A stretch of DNA of 64,000 nt from Cycloclasticus sp. Lineage in GTDB: Bacteria > Pseudomonadota > Gammaproteobacteria > Methylococcales > Cycloclasticaceae. The stretch spans positions 149,364-213,363 of the forward strand of contig NVUJ01000002.1 in NCBI GenBank assembly GCA_002733135.1, read 5' to 3'. The notes beneath the pieces are model-generated. The model had not been told where the DNA came from, made no database searches, and saw only the letters and a program-made list of their open reading frames with translations. The translations under genes and the position numbers were made by a program. Each line of letters opens with the position of its first letter. Position 1 is the first letter of the stretch. Below are positions 37,835 through 48,273 of this stretch, one piece after another.

Positions 37835-38152
37835 ATGTCTGAGTTTAATAATGTAACAGTGGTTAAAAAAGCTAACGTATATTTCGATGGAAAAGTCGTT
37901 AGTAGAACAGTTAAATTCGAAGATGGTTCATCAAAAACATTGGGTCTTATGATGCCAGGTGATTATAATTTCGATACCCAAGCGGCTGAAATAATGGAGA
38001 TTTTGGCTGGCAGACTTGATGTGTTGTTGCCTGATAACAGTGATTGGCAGACTATTGTTGGTGGTGAGTCTTTTAATGTACCGGCAAATTCAAACTTTCA
38101 ATTAAAAATTCACCAAGCGACGGATTATTGCTGTTCTTTTATTGAAGAATGA
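37835..38152 (+). CDS. ppnP: Pyrimidine/purine nucleoside phosphorylase PpnP
   Basis: 105 residues, cupin-like beta barrel of the PpnP/YaiE (DUF1255) family. [15 protein letters not shown] (about 12-26), [20 protein letters not shown] (about 41-60) and [12 protein letters not shown] are characteristic. AAAGGA ribosome site. Phosphorolysis of diverse nucleosides is known for the E. coli homologue. Confidence 0.9.
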   Translation: MSEFNNVTVVKKANVYFDGKVVSRTVKFEDGSSKTLGLMMPGDYNFDTQAAEIMEILAGRLDVLLPDNSDWQTIVGGESFNVPANSNFQLKIHQATDYCCSFIEE

Positions 38153-38262
38153 AACGTATTGTAGCTGAGTTAAGCGTAAGCTTGATTACACAGTTTGATG
38201 TGCTCTTGGTAGCATGTTGCTGTGATAGACTGAGCGTCAAACAGGAATCCTTATATTAAAAA

Positions 38263-39075
38263 ATGGACAGTACGCCAAATAATGTCGTTCCCATCCAACA
38301 GCCACTCGCTCTGGTGGATGGTAAACCTTTCCAGCAATTACCCGACGATTTATACATACCCCCAGATGCGTTAGAAGTATTCCTAGAGACCTTTGAAGGT
38401 CCCTTAGATTTATTGTTGTATCTGATTAAAAATCAAAATATGGATGTTCTTAATATTTCAGTATTGAAAATCACCGAGCAGTATATTGAATATATTGAAA
38501 TGATGCAGAACCTCCGTATGGAGCTTGCGGCTGAATATCTGGTGATGGCAGCGATGCTAGCTGAGATAAAATCTAAAATGTTATTACCAAGGACGGTGGA
38601 AGAATTAGAAGAAGAGGAAGACCCACGAGCAGAATTGATTCGACGGCTACAAGAATACGAACGCTTTAAGCGGGCTGCTGATGATATTGATAAAATGCCA
38701 CGTTTGTATCGGGATAATTTTTTAGCAACAGCGGAGTGGGTCGTTGATAAAATAGATAAGCCTCTGCCAGACGTTGAGTTAGACGCGGTCTTGTTAGCGT
38801 TTCAAGAGGTGTTAAAGCGTGCAGAAAAGTTTAGTAGCCATCACATTCAACGCGAGCCCTTGTCAGTTCGAGAAAGAATGTCCAGAGTATTGGCTAAACT
38901 TAACGACGATTCTGAGGCCTTTCTAGCGTTTCATCGTTTTTTTACCGCAGAAGAGGGTAGACAAGGGGTGGTTGTCACCTTTTTAGCAATACTGGAACTA
39001 TGCAGAGAAGGTTTAATCGACATAGTGCAAGGTGAATCTCAATCAGAAGTATGGGTCAAGCCCATTGCTGAATAA
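38263..39075 (+). CDS. scpA: Segregation and condensation protein A
   Basis: Kleisin subunit of the SMC-ScpAB condensin. 270 residues. The N-terminal SMC-neck-binding helix LETFEGPLDLLLYLIK (about 42-57) and EYLVMAAMLAEIKSKMLLP are clear, as is the C-terminal winged helix. It overlaps scpB by one base. Confidence 0.93.
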   Translation: MDSTPNNVVPIQQPLALVDGKPFQQLPDDLYIPPDALEVFLETFEGPLDLLLYLIKNQNMDVLNISVLKITEQYIEYIEMMQNLRMELAAEYLVMAAMLAEIKSKMLLPRTVEELEEEEDPRAELIRRLQEYERFKRAADDIDKMPRLYRDNFLATAEWVVDKIDKPLPDVELDAVLLAFQEVLKRAEKFSSHHIQREPLSVRERMSRVLAKLNDDSEAFLAFHRFFTAEEGRQGVVVTFLAILELCREGLIDIVQGESQSEVWVKPIAE

Positions 39076-39737
39076 TGGAAAAAGAAATTAAAGATATCAT
39101 CGAAGCGTCCTTGTTTGCTAGTAATGAACCCTTGTCTATAACAGAATTACAAAGCCTGTTTTTGTTAGAAGATAAGCCAGATAAACACCGCGTGCAAGAT
39201 GCTTTAGGTGTGCTGCAAGATGAGTATTCTGAAAAATCTATTGAGTTAGTGGAGACGGCAAGTGGCTTTCGTTTTCAGGTTAAATCTAAATATTCAACGT
39301 GGGTAGCAAGATTATGGGAAGAAAAGCCTGTAAAATACAGCCGCGCATTACTCGAAACCTTAGCGATTATTGCTTATCAGCAACCAGCCACGCGTGGTGA
39401 AATTGAAGATATAAGAGGTGTTGCGGTTAGTACAAACATTATGCGTACCTTGCAAGAAAGAGAGTGGGTGCGTGTCATTGGTCATAAAGAAGTCCCCGGA
39501 AGGCCTGCTTTATACGCAACAACTAGGCAATTCCTTGATTATTTTAACCTCCAAAGCTTGGCTGATTTACCACCGTTGGCCAATTTGATGGATATAAATT
39601 TAACACCAACGAGTGATATTCAATTAAACCTGGGTGATGATTCCCCAACAAATATAGATGTGAATGAAGATGAAAAAGAACGTCCCACAGAGCAGCACAG
39701 CCAGAACATCCAGCAAGTCGAAACAGAGCCAACCTGA
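39075..39737 (+). CDS. scpB: Segregation and condensation protein B
   Basis: 220 residues. Two winged-helix domains: IIEASLFASNEPLSI (about 8-22) and ALLETLAIIAYQQPATRGEIEDIRG (about 91-115) with GRPALYATT. The low-complexity acidic tail (about 185-220) is translated from DNA that also encodes the start of rluB in another frame. Confidence 0.93.
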   Translation: MEKEIKDIIEASLFASNEPLSITELQSLFLLEDKPDKHRVQDALGVLQDEYSEKSIELVETASGFRFQVKSKYSTWVARLWEEKPVKYSRALLETLAIIAYQQPATRGEIEDIRGVAVSTNIMRTLQEREWVRVIGHKEVPGRPALYATTRQFLDYFNLQSLADLPPLANLMDINLTPTSDIQLNLGDDSPTNIDVNEDEKERPTEQHSQNIQQVETEPT

Positions 39738-40467
39738 AAGAATTCAAAAACTATTGGCGCAAGCTGGTGTGGGTTCCCGCCGTCAGGTAGAAAAATGGAT
39801 TGTTGATGGTGTGATTAGTGTCAATGGGGTTGTTGCTAAATTAGGTGACAAAATCAGCATTAGAGATGTCGTTAAACTTCGAGGTAGGCCTATTAAGTTA
39901 GCCGGTAAGATTCAAGTTGATACGCAAGTATTGATCTACCATAAGCCCGCCGGCGAGATTGTTAGTAAAAATGACCCTCAAGGACGCCCCAGTGTTTTTA
40001 GGCGTCTCCCCCGTTTGAAAAATGGCCGTTGGATAGCTGTCGGCAGACTCGACCTTAATACGCAAGGTTTATTAATGTTTACTAATGATGGTGATTTAGC
40101 TAATAAGTTAATGCATCCATCGCAACAGATTGATCGTGAGTACGCTGTTCGTGTGATGGGAACTGTAACGCACGAGATGGTTGAAAAGTTAGTTAATGGC
40201 GTAGAGTTGGAAGATGGTAAAGCACGCTTTGAAGACGTGCAAGAGTCGGGTGGAGCAGGCATTAATCGTTGGTATCATGTCGTGGTCGCAGAGGGGCGAA
40301 ATCGCGTCGTAAGACGCTTGTGGGAGTCTCAGGGTTGCAAGGTTAGTAGGCTTATTAGAGTGCGCTATGGCTCAGTGTTTCTACCGCCAGGCTTACCTGC
40401 CGGCCGGCACCAAATGTTGGATAAAAGAGAATTACAGCAATTGCAAAAACTTACCTCAACGGAATAG
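39664..40467 (+). CDS. rluB: 23S rRNA pseudouridine(2605) synthase RluB
   Basis: 267 residues. A Lys/Ser/Gln-rich N-terminus, an S4 RNA-binding domain (ERIQKLLAQAGVGSRRQVEKWI, about 25-46), and the catalytic motif VGRLDLNTQGLLMFTNDGDLA (Asp about 123). If the ATG at 39664 is used it overlaps scpB by 74 bases. Later in-frame starts would cut into the S4 domain, so the long overlap is probably real. Typical scpA-scpB-rluB order. Confidence 0.93.
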   Translation: MKMKKNVPQSSTARTSSKSKQSQPERIQKLLAQAGVGSRRQVEKWIVDGVISVNGVVAKLGDKISIRDVVKLRGRPIKLAGKIQVDTQVLIYHKPAGEIVSKNDPQGRPSVFRRLPRLKNGRWIAVGRLDLNTQGLLMFTNDGDLANKLMHPSQQIDREYAVRVMGTVTHEMVEKLVNGVELEDGKARFEDVQESGGAGINRWYHVVVAEGRNRVVRRLWESQGCKVSRLIRVRYGSVFLPPGLPAGRHQMLDKRELQQLQKLTSTE

Positions 40468-40470
40468 TTA

Positions 40471-41019
40471 TTACAGCATACCCAGTTGCAGCTTTGCGGC
40501 TTCGCTCATCATGTTCTGGTTCCAAGGTGGGTCCAGAACAACTTCTACTTCTACGGTTTCCACGCCTTCCATACGTTTGATACCAGATTCAATGTCAGCT
40601 TGTATAACAGGCCCCATGCCACAACCCGGTGCGGTTAACGTCATAGTGACATGCACATGGTTTAAACCATCAGTTAAGGCGCGAACCGTACAGTCGTAAA
40701 CCAAACCCAAGTCAACCACGTTAACGGGAATTTCAGGGTCATATACTGTTTTCATAAAGGTCCACGCTGCCTCGCGGATAGACTCAGGGTCTGTGCCTGT
40801 TTCATAAGCATGAATAACTTCGACTTCTTTGCCCAGTGAGTCAGCATCAATGGCAGAAATTCTTGCCATAATGCCGGTTTCACTTGATACGGTGTATGAA
40901 CCGCCAAGTGATTGCATAATCGTGACGACATCTCCTTTTTTTAGCATAACGTGTACACCAGCAGGGATAACGACGGCGTTAACGTCTCTATTTAAAACGA
41001 TGGCTTCTTGATCTGACAT
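40471..41019 (-). CDS. sufT: SufT-type iron-sulfur assembly protein (DUF59)
   Basis: 182 residues. The C-terminal MIP18/DUF59 domain (VYDPEIPVNVVDLGLVYD, about 91-108; MTLTAPGCGMGP with the conserved Cys, about 126-137; LDPPWNQNMMSEAAKL) is preceded by an N-terminal extension typical of the long SufT form. It helps Fe-S maturation under high demand. Convergent with rluB, three bases between stops; no suf operon nearby. Confidence 0.88.
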   Translation of the reverse strand: MSDQEAIVLNRDVNAVVIPAGVHVMLKKGDVVTIMQSLGGSYTVSSETGIMARISAIDADSLGKEVEVIHAYETGTDPESIREAAWTFMKTVYDPEIPVNVVDLGLVYDCTVRALTDGLNHVHVTMTLTAPGCGMGPVIQADIESGIKRMEGVETVEVEVVLDPPWNQNMMSEAAKLQLGML

Positions 41020-41130
41020 GTGATTTATCTACAATAAATGGAAGTAAGTTTAATAATACCTGTGTTGTTTGAAAAAAGCGAAACCTGTAGGATATTTGAA
41101 CTATAGATGTGCTTATTAGGAGGTTAGAAA

Positions 41131-42462
41131 TTGGCTGACAATAGATCAAGTATACAAGTGAGGGTAGAGTGTTGGCTGTGGCCTGATGAATTACCTTCAT
41201 CATCAGCTCAGATAACGCTTCTTAAAGTACTGCGTATTACTTACGTATCTATCATGGATTTGATAGGTGGACAACTCAGCTTACGCGCGATGAGCCTCGT
41301 ATACACGACCTTGTTATCTATCGTACCGTTGTTGGCGTTAAGTTTTTCTGTGCTCAAAGCGATGGGGGCTCACAACGAGATTGAACCTTTCTTATTTCAA
41401 TTTTTAGCGCCTTTAGGGGAGCAGGGCGTTGATATTGGCAATAATATTATTGGTTTTATCGAGAATATTAAAGTGGGTGTATTAGGCTCCTTAGGGCTGG
41501 GGCTTCTGATATACACGGTGTTGTCGCTAGTTCAAAAGATTGAAAACGCCTTTAATATGATTTGGCACGTCGAGAGCACGCGAAGTATTGGAGAGCGGTT
41601 TAGTAGTTACCTAAGCGTCATTTTGATTGGACCGGTCATCATGGTGTCGGCCTTAGGTATGACAGCAACCGTTATGAGTTCATCCGCGGTATCTTACTTT
41701 ATGGCAATAGAGCCGTTTGGCAGCTTAATTATAATGGTTACTAAACTATTGCCTTATGTGATGGTCATGGGCGTGTTCACCTTTATTTATATGTTTGTGC
41801 CAAACACACGTGTACGTTTTGGTGCAGCATTGATTGGCGCTTTGATCTCCGGTTTTTTGTGGGAAACGTCAGGCGTGTTATTCGCCACCTTTGTGGTCAA
41901 CTCAACCAAGTACACGGCCATTTACTCAAGTTTTGCCGTGGTTCTTATGCTATTAATCTGGCTGTACATTAGTTGGCTAATTTTATTATTTGGTTCTAAT
42001 CTTGCTTTTTATGTGCAAAACCCTTCATCGTTACGTGTCAGCAGAGAAGGGTTCGAAATCAGTAATCGTGTGAAAGAACGTATAGCCATTACTCTTATGC
42101 AAATCATTGGTAGTCGACATTACCGCGGAGAAAAGCCGCTGTCGTTAGACGAGTTGACTGGAAAAACAGAAGTATCGCATATGGTGGTTCGTTACGTACT
42201 GACAAAGCTAGAAATGAAAAACCTAGTGCTCGAAACCAACGATGTTCCACCGGGTTATTTACCTGCAAAATCATTAGACGTGCTGTTGTTAAGAGATGTG
42301 ATTAAGGCTATCCGTAGCGCCGAAGAAGAACTTTTCTTATCGGCTAGTGAAATAGAACTAACACCCAGTACGCTGCAAATAACAAGCAGTATTGATGAAG
42401 CAATAGACAGTGCATTAAGTGGTAAGACGGTTCGTGACCTTGTGATTGACGAGACAGATTAG
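41131..42462 (+). CDS. YihY/BrkB-family inner-membrane protein with C-terminal winged helix
   Basis: 443 residues. About six membrane helices in the YihY/virulence-factor BrkB domain (about 35-290; LSLRAMSLVYTTLLSIVPLLAL and SSFAVVLMLLIWLYISWLILLFGS). Then comes a soluble C-terminal region (about 300-443) with a winged-helix-like segment (GEKPLSLDELTGKTEVSHMVVRYVLTKLEMKNLV). TTG start at 41131 with a strong TAGGAGG. Function not established; older names such as RNase BN for this family are wrong. Confidence 0.85.
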   Translation: MADNRSSIQVRVECWLWPDELPSSSAQITLLKVLRITYVSIMDLIGGQLSLRAMSLVYTTLLSIVPLLALSFSVLKAMGAHNEIEPFLFQFLAPLGEQGVDIGNNIIGFIENIKVGVLGSLGLGLLIYTVLSLVQKIENAFNMIWHVESTRSIGERFSSYLSVILIGPVIMVSALGMTATVMSSSAVSYFMAIEPFGSLIIMVTKLLPYVMVMGVFTFIYMFVPNTRVRFGAALIGALISGFLWETSGVLFATFVVNSTKYTAIYSSFAVVLMLLIWLYISWLILLFGSNLAFYVQNPSSLRVSREGFEISNRVKERIAITLMQIIGSRHYRGEKPLSLDELTGKTEVSHMVVRYVLTKLEMKNLVLETNDVPPGYLPAKSLDVLLLRDVIKAIRSAEEELFLSASEIELTPSTLQITSSIDEAIDSALSGKTVRDLVIDETD

Positions 42463-42539
42463 TTTTTTAAAGACCTTGCAGCCGAGATGCTTTAAAATTC
42501 GGCACTTACATAAGCACAAGCAATAAAGGTTTTCCGTCG

Positions 42540-44219
42540 ATGAATGATTCAGCCCCCGAGTTAATGCCCAGTAATTTTATACGTAATATTATTGATACTG
42601 ATATAGAGACGGGCAAACATAATCAAGTCATTACCCGTTTCCCCCCAGAACCCAATGGTTATTTGCATATAGGTCACGCGAAATCTATCTGCTTAAATTT
42701 CGGCATTTCTCAAGACTACCCAAATGCGACTTGTCATCTGCGTTTTGATGATACCAATCCCGGTAAGGAAAAGTCAGAATATATCGATGCTATTAAAGCA
42801 GACGTGCGTTGGCTAGGCTTTGATTGGGGCGAGAACTTGCACCATACCTCTGATTATTTTGATCAGCTCTACGCCTATGCAGTGCAATTGATAAAACAGA
42901 ATAAAGCATACGTAGATAGCCTGTCTGCCGAGGATATTCGCTTATACCGCGGTAATTTAACCGAGCCAGGCAAAAACAGTCCGTTTAGAGATCGCTCCAT
43001 AGAAGAAAATATCGACTTATTAGAACGCATGAAAAACGGTGAATTTGCCGAAGGTGAACACCTGTTGCGCGCCAAAATTGATATGGCGGCGCCAAATATC
43101 AACATGCGTGATCCGGCGATTTACCGAATTAAAAACATGTCGCACCCCATGACCGGCGACAAATGGCACATCTACCCAATGTACGACTTCGCGCACTGCG
43201 TGTCAGATGCGATTGAAGGCATTACCCACTCTTTGTGTACACTGGAATTTGAAGACCATCGCCCGCTTTACGATTGGTTCTTGGATGAGCTTAAAACACC
43301 CGCGCACCCACAGCAAATTGAATTCTCACGCTTGAATTTAGATTACACCGTGATGAGCAAGCGTAAGTTACATGAACTAGTTGAAGGCGGTTACGTCAAC
43401 GGTTGGGACGACCCAAGGTTGCCAACACTCAGCGGCATGCGCCGCCGTGGCTATACAGCAAATGCCATTCGTGATTTTTGTTCGCGTATTGGCGTTACAA
43501 AAAAAGACAACATTATCGAAATGAGTGTATTGGAAAACTCATTGCGTGAAGATCTGGGCGAACATGCGCCAAGAGCGTTAGCGGTGCTAGACCCTATCAA
43601 GCTAGTTATTGATAACTACCCAGATGACAAAGAAGAAACCTTAAGTGGCATGAATCACCCAAAAAAACCAGAAGAAGGCACACGCGATATACCGTTCTCA
43701 AAAGAGTTATACATAGAACGTAGTGACTATATGGAAGACGCGCCTAGAAAGTTCTTTCGTTTAACAGAAGGGCGAGAAGTGAGGTTGCGTTTTGCTTACT
43801 ACGTAACGTGTACAAGCGTTGTTAAGGATGCAAATGGAGAAGTAACAGAAGTGCATTGTAGTTACGACCCAGAAACACGTGGTGGTAAATCAGAAGATGG
43901 CCGAAAAGTAAAAGGCACTATCCATTGGGTGTCTGCCAAACATTCAGTCGCGGCCGAAATAAGGCAGTATGACCGTCTATTTAGCGTACCTGCGCCGGCG
44001 TCAGAAAAAGAGCAAGACTATAAAGACTTTATCAATAAAGACTCGGTAGAAATACTGCAAAATTGCCAGTTAGAACCGTCGCTAGCCAATGCGAATATGG
44101 CCGCTTATCAATTTGAACGCCAAGCTTACTTTTGCCAAGATAGCGTGGATTCAAAGCCAGACGCCTTGGTGTTTAACCGCATTGTTACTATGCGAGATTC
44201 TTGGGCAAAGAAAAAATAA
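42540..44219 (+). CDS. glnS: Glutamine--tRNA ligase
   Basis: Class I synthetase, 559 residues. [15 protein letters not shown] (HIGH about 43-46), the MSKRK motif (VMSKRKL, about 271) and the two C-terminal anticodon-binding beta barrels, all full length. ATG at 42540 preceded by only a weak purine stretch (AAAGG further upstream). Confidence 0.96.
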   Translation: MNDSAPELMPSNFIRNIIDTDIETGKHNQVITRFPPEPNGYLHIGHAKSICLNFGISQDYPNATCHLRFDDTNPGKEKSEYIDAIKADVRWLGFDWGENLHHTSDYFDQLYAYAVQLIKQNKAYVDSLSAEDIRLYRGNLTEPGKNSPFRDRSIEENIDLLERMKNGEFAEGEHLLRAKIDMAAPNINMRDPAIYRIKNMSHPMTGDKWHIYPMYDFAHCVSDAIEGITHSLCTLEFEDHRPLYDWFLDELKTPAHPQQIEFSRLNLDYTVMSKRKLHELVEGGYVNGWDDPRLPTLSGMRRRGYTANAIRDFCSRIGVTKKDNIIEMSVLENSLREDLGEHAPRALAVLDPIKLVIDNYPDDKEETLSGMNHPKKPEEGTRDIPFSKELYIERSDYMEDAPRKFFRLTEGREVRLRFAYYVTCTSVVKDANGEVTEVHCSYDPETRGGKSEDGRKVKGTIHWVSAKHSVAAEIRQYDRLFSVPAPASEKEQDYKDFINKDSVEILQNCQLEPSLANANMAAYQFERQAYFCQDSVDSKPDALVFNRIVTMRDSWAKKK

Positions 44220-44376
44220 AAAGTTTAGCCGACTTGTCAATTCGCTAGATGTTGCTACAGGGCACATAAATAGCTCCAGCCTAACTATCCAGGTTGATTT
44301 TTCACGGTATTAATCCTAAGCTCAGCTCTAATCACAAGAGATTTTCTCTTCAATACGCAAGCGCAGGAGGTGCGGT

Positions 44377-45162
44377 ATGAATGGCACAAAAAAAATTATG
44401 ATAGGGGTAGGAGTTCTGGTTGTTGCTATTGGGGCGGTTGTTTTCTTTGCCCCATCGTTAAACTCGTTAGTTGAAAAAGCGATTGAAAAATATGGCTCAG
44501 AAGTAACGCAAACCCCCATCCGAGTGAGCGTTGTCGATATCGCAATAACGTCTGGTGAAGGAAGTATTAGTGGCCTAAGTGTTGGTAATCCTAATGGTTT
44601 CGAAGCATCTAATATTTTCGCGCTAGGAAATATTAAAATCAGTATCGATACATCAACAGTAACGGAGTCCACGATTGTTATAAAAGAAATTAGTATTAAC
44701 GCACCCAAAGTATTTTACGAAATTAACGCGCTCGGCAACTCAAATCTCGACGCACTGAAGAAAAGCATCGCTAGTACCACATCAGGCAACAGTGGCGGTT
44801 CAACAGATTCTGGTAATGCAACGAAGCTAATTATTAAGCGTTTAACCATCGTAAACGGCGAAGTTAATGCGCGTATTGCAGCACTTGGTAATAAACCGCT
44901 AACGGTAGCTCTTCCTAACATTGTTTTGAAAGATATCGGCCAAAAAAGTAGTGGCGCAAGCCCTGCAGAAGTGGCAGAACTCGTGTTAGGTGCTATTTTG
45001 AAAAGCACAAAAGGTGCGGTGACTGGAATGGACCTAGATAAGTATTTGGGAAAAAACCTCGAGGACATTAAAAACTTAGGGTCAAATCTTGGTGAAACAT
45101 TAGGTGATGGCGCAGGTGATGCCGTCAAAAGTGGTACTGATGTTATAAAAGGGCTTTTCTGA
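44377..45162 (+). CDS. AsmA/DUF748-like membrane-anchored protein
   Basis: 261 residues. One N-terminal membrane anchor (MIGVGVLVVAIGAVVFFAPS, about 8-27), then a periplasmic beta-rich region with the repeated element ISGLSVGNPNGFEASNIFALGNIKISID typical of AsmA-like/lipid-transfer bridge relatives, a Gly/Ser linker and a Gly/Asp C-terminus (LGETLGDGAGDAVKSG). A strong AGGAGG site precedes it. Role inferred only from family resemblance (envelope maintenance). Confidence 0.7.
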   Translation: MNGTKKIMIGVGVLVVAIGAVVFFAPSLNSLVEKAIEKYGSEVTQTPIRVSVVDIAITSGEGSISGLSVGNPNGFEASNIFALGNIKISIDTSTVTESTIVIKEISINAPKVFYEINALGNSNLDALKKSIASTTSGNSGGSTDSGNATKLIIKRLTIVNGEVNARIAALGNKPLTVALPNIVLKDIGQKSSGASPAEVAELVLGAILKSTKGAVTGMDLDKYLGKNLEDIKNLGSNLGETLGDGAGDAVKSGTDVIKGLF

Positions 45163-45236
45163 ATGTAAGGTTTGGTTAAAAGAAAAAAATATTCAGTAGA
45201 ATCGACTATGACTGCTTTGTAAAATAACGGGCAATA

Positions 45237-45267
45237 AAAAGAACTGGGTTTTACGCCAGCTCTTTTT
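45237..45267. terminator. Bidirectional terminator hairpin beside the left tRNA-Asn remnant
   Basis: GAACTGG / CCAGCTC stem with one G-T pair and an 8-base loop, flanked by A-run on the left and T-run on the right, so it can act in both directions. It serves the AsmA-like gene on the plus strand and originally the tRNA-Asn on the minus strand. A homologous hairpin lies beside the second tRNA-Asn copy at 60395-60426. Confidence 0.7.
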
Positions 45268-45272
45268 GTTTT

Positions 45273-45348
45273 TGTCTTCTCCAGCTGGATTCGTTCCATT
45301 GACACCATGATTAACAAGTAATTGCTCTACTAACAAAGACACAGAGCA
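45273..45348 (-). pseudogene. Decayed tRNA-Asn(GUU) gene (left flank of accessory region)
   Basis: Read on the minus strand, the 76 bases align without gaps to a standard tRNA-Asn: 5' TGCTCTG, the segment AGTAGAGCAA, the anticodon loop TTGTTAA (GTT in the right place), TGTC variable loop, and 3' end GGAGAAGACA. About 17 positions differ from the consensus. The T-loop reads AACGAAT instead of TTCGAAT, the D-loop GG is damaged and the CCA end reads ACA, so it is unlikely to be functional. Confidence 0.7.
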
Positions 45349-45415
45349 TTTGTCTAATCATTTACGAGGGTGTATATTCAAATTGGAGGGCATAGCAAGC
45401 TGAAGGTGTTTAACG

Positions 45416-46768
45416 ATGAAGTTTTACCTAAAGCTGAGTATTATTTGCATAGTCATGGCAGGTATACCTGCTTGGGGTGTTGCTGAGCCGTCCAAACAGG
45501 CGTTTATACTCGAAATAAATGGCGTTATTGGGCCCGCAACGGCTGATTATTTTCAGCATTCATTAGCGCAGGCCCATCAGGCCAACGCAGAGTTCGTTCT
45601 GTTAACGCTAGATACGCCCGGTGGTTTGGGTTTATCCATGCGAGAAATCATCAAAAAAATCATCGCTTCACCAGTCCCTGTTGTTACCTACGTCACCCCT
45701 AGTGGTTCTCGCGCAGCCAGTGCGGGTACTTACATCCTTTATGCGAGTCATATCGCCGCCATGGCGCCCGCCACCAATCTTGGAGCCGCTACTCCAGTTC
45801 AGCTCATCCCCTCAATTGGCTCGGATAAAGACAAACCTACTGCGGAAAAAGAACAGACTCAGCAACCCCATGATGCGATGGGCAAAAAAGTGTTAAATGA
45901 TGCCGTTGCCTATATTCGTGGTTTGGCTAAATTGCGAGGGCGTAATGAACAATGGGCTGAGAAAGCGGTGAGAACGGGGGCGAGTTTGCCGGCTGAAGAG
46001 GCGCTGGAACAAAACGTTATCGACATGCTGGCAATAGACCAAGCTGATTTATTTCGCCAGTTAGATGGTGTAACGGTGAATGTGTTAGGCACAGAAAGAA
46101 TACTCTCGACGACATCGCTGATGGTGAAAAAAATTCTACCAAACTGGCGAAATAGATTGTTAGGGGTCATCAGCAACCCCAATGTTGCGTACATCTTGAT
46201 GCTAATTGGCATCTACGGCTTAATTTTTGAGTTTGCTAACCCTGGGGCAGTTGTGCCGGGCACGGTGGGTTCTATTTGTCTTTTACTTGCACTGTTTGCA
46301 TTTCAGGTTTTACCGATGAACTATGCGGGCTTGGTGTTAATCTTGCTGGGGATTGGCTTAATGACAGCGGAAGCGTTTCAACCGAGTTTCGGCGTATTGG
46401 GTCTGGGCGGCGTAGTCGCCTTTGTTATCGGCTCAATTATTCTAATAGATACCGATATATTGCCGGGTTACGGCATTAATTTAGGCATCATTGCCGGCTT
46501 TACGGTGTCTTCAGTGATCTTTTTTGTTCTCGCGTTTGGCTTGGTATTTAAAGCTCGGCGTAAGCCCATTGTTTCTGGGCAAGAAGAAATGATAGGCGCC
46601 GCGTGTGAGGTGTTAAATGATTTCGACAACCAAGGTCGGGTTCGTGTTCATAGTGAAGTGTGGAATGCGCGCAGTCAAACACCAATGAAAAAAGGTGAAA
46701 AAGCAACGGTGGTTGCAATTAATGGTCTAATTTTAGATATAGCACCAGAGGCTTATAAGGAGAATTAG
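45416..46768 (+). CDS. NfeD1-type membrane-bound serine protease (ClpP class)
   Basis: 450 residues. Signal peptide (about 1-22), a ClpP-like protease domain with [14 protein letters not shown] (about 64-77), the nucleophile region [13 protein letters not shown] (about 96-108) and a downstream Lys ([11 protein letters not shown], about 153), several membrane helices (about 240-385), then a C-terminal OB-fold NfeDC domain (about 390-450). In the NfeD-stomatin pairing it cleaves membrane proteins; the partner slipin gene follows directly. Confidence 0.92.
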   Translation: MKFYLKLSIICIVMAGIPAWGVAEPSKQAFILEINGVIGPATADYFQHSLAQAHQANAEFVLLTLDTPGGLGLSMREIIKKIIASPVPVVTYVTPSGSRAASAGTYILYASHIAAMAPATNLGAATPVQLIPSIGSDKDKPTAEKEQTQQPHDAMGKKVLNDAVAYIRGLAKLRGRNEQWAEKAVRTGASLPAEEALEQNVIDMLAIDQADLFRQLDGVTVNVLGTERILSTTSLMVKKILPNWRNRLLGVISNPNVAYILMLIGIYGLIFEFANPGAVVPGTVGSICLLLALFAFQVLPMNYAGLVLILLGIGLMTAEAFQPSFGVLGLGGVVAFVIGSIILIDTDILPGYGINLGIIAGFTVSSVIFFVLAFGLVFKARRKPIVSGQEEMIGAACEVLNDFDNQGRVRVHSEVWNARSQTPMKKGEKATVVAINGLILDIAPEAYKEN

Positions 46769-46770
46769 TG

Positions 46771-47559
46771 ATGAATTTTGAAGAAATTGATGTGACATTA
46801 ACTTTTTTACCCATACTTGGGCTAACCGCACTTATTCTAATTTTCAGTGCGATCAGGATTCTGCGTGAATATGAACGCGGGACGGTTTTCTTATTGGGAC
46901 GCTTCTATAAGGTCAAAGGACCTGGCTTTATAATCATCATTCCATTTTTACAACAAATGGTGCGCGTGGATCTTCGTACCATTGTAATGGATGTACCCAC
47001 GCAGGACGTTATCTCTAGGGATAACGTGTCGGTGAAAGTAAATGCCGTGGTTTACTTTCGGGTTATTGACCCAGAAAAGGCCATTATTCAGGTGGAAAAC
47101 TTCTATAACGCGACCAGTCAATTGGCGCAAACAACCTTACGTTCGGTTTTAGGGCAACACGAACTCGATGAAATGTTAGCGGAACGGGACAAGCTAAATG
47201 TCGATATTCAGACCTTACTCGACGCACAAACCGATGCTTGGGGCATAAAGGTTGCGAATGTAGAAATTAAACACGTAGACATTGATGAAAGTATGATTCG
47301 AGCAATTGCGCAACAAGCAGAAGCGGAGCGTACAAGGCGCGCCAAGGTTATTCATGCTGCAGGTGAATTGCAAGCCTCAGAAAAATTACTGGCCGCCGCT
47401 AAAGTATTGGCCAAACAGCCAGAAGCGATACAATTGCGATACTTGCAAACGTTGACGGAAATAGCTGGCGAGAAGTCATCCACTATTGTGTTCCCTGTGC
47501 CTTTTGATTTTTTAAACGCATTAACCGGAAAAGTTAAAGGCAATCAAGAGAATGAATAA
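46771..47559 (+). CDS. Slipin (stomatin-like SPFH protein)
   Basis: About 262 residues. One N-terminal membrane helix ([19 protein letters not shown], about 13-31), an SPFH domain ([21 protein letters not shown] ... [33 protein letters not shown]), and a C-terminal coiled coil ([23 protein letters not shown]). I prefer the ATG at 46771 after AAGGAGAA; a GTG at 46768 overlapping the nfeD stop is the alternative. It acts with NfeD in membrane microdomains. Confidence 0.92.
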   Translation: MNFEEIDVTLTFLPILGLTALILIFSAIRILREYERGTVFLLGRFYKVKGPGFIIIIPFLQQMVRVDLRTIVMDVPTQDVISRDNVSVKVNAVVYFRVIDPEKAIIQVENFYNATSQLAQTTLRSVLGQHELDEMLAERDKLNVDIQTLLDAQTDAWGIKVANVEIKHVDIDESMIRAIAQQAEAERTRRAKVIHAAGELQASEKLLAAAKVLAKQPEAIQLRYLQTLTEIAGEKSSTIVFPVPFDFLNALTGKVKGNQENE

Positions 47560-47633
47560 AATAAATTGATGACAATCGAGTTTAAAGCTGTGGGTACAAC
47601 TGGCTGGTAATCGGACGTAACCATTCTTCTTTA

Positions 47634-48014
47634 TTAGCCATTAACCCAAGCCGACGCATCGTCTAAATTATCGAAGTACTTCACTTCAGCGGGAAGAAGA
47701 CAAGCGCCAATTTTAGTTAAAATTTCTAACCAGAGCTCTTTTCCATAGATGGCGATTTTTTTAAATTCGCTGGCGTGTTCGATGCCAAGTTTAAGGTCAT
47801 CCAATGCGGCTCTTAATTCCCAACCTTTAAATGCACCACCATCAAAAAGAATGTTTAGTTCGGGGTGTTGTACACCTTCTAGTTCGGAATCAAGTAAAGA
47901 AGTGATTTTTTCGTAGTCTTTGTGGGTAAGTTTTCCGGTGGCTTTTATGCTAATAAAAAAACGATCATCTGTTCTTTCAATATCCATTGAAAAGCCGTGT
48001 CTGACAAAATCCAT
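47634..48014 (-). CDS. STAS/SpoIIAA-like protein
   Basis: 126 residues. Matches the SpoIIAA-like family: FFISIKATGKLTHKDYEKI (about 19-37), ILFDGGAFKGWELRAALDDL (about 55-74) and a KIAIYGKELWLEIL segment. These are small soluble alpha/beta proteins thought to bind lipids or regulate partners; the role here is unknown. Convergent with the slipin gene. Confidence 0.75.
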   Translation of the reverse strand: MDFVRHGFSMDIERTDDRFFISIKATGKLTHKDYEKITSLLDSELEGVQHPELNILFDGGAFKGWELRAALDDLKLGIEHASEFKKIAIYGKELWLEILTKIGACLLPAEVKYFDNLDDASAWVNG

Positions 48015-48273
48015 AAGTGTTCTCCATTGACGGGTAGCTGTCTACTTCGAGTCGCTGGATGACTTAAGGTTCCCAAAAAGTCGTTTATTTGTGGCTGATG
48101 AATATTAAATTGGGTTGATTAACGGCTAGTTGATAGGCTGGTGATTGCTGTATTTATAGTAAACACAGACTCATTACCCTGACAAAAGTAAGCTATACAA
48201 GGCACCGTTAGACAGTGCGGATAGGAGGAATATTGTTAAAGTGAACGTATGGCTTGCCGTTAGTTATTGGTGG

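Noticed and set aside
44715..45317. 200-codon minus-strand ORF over the AsmA-like gene
   Set aside because: It also covers the terminator and tRNA remnant and has no recognisable features; the plus-strand gene has an AGGAGG site and a membrane anchor.
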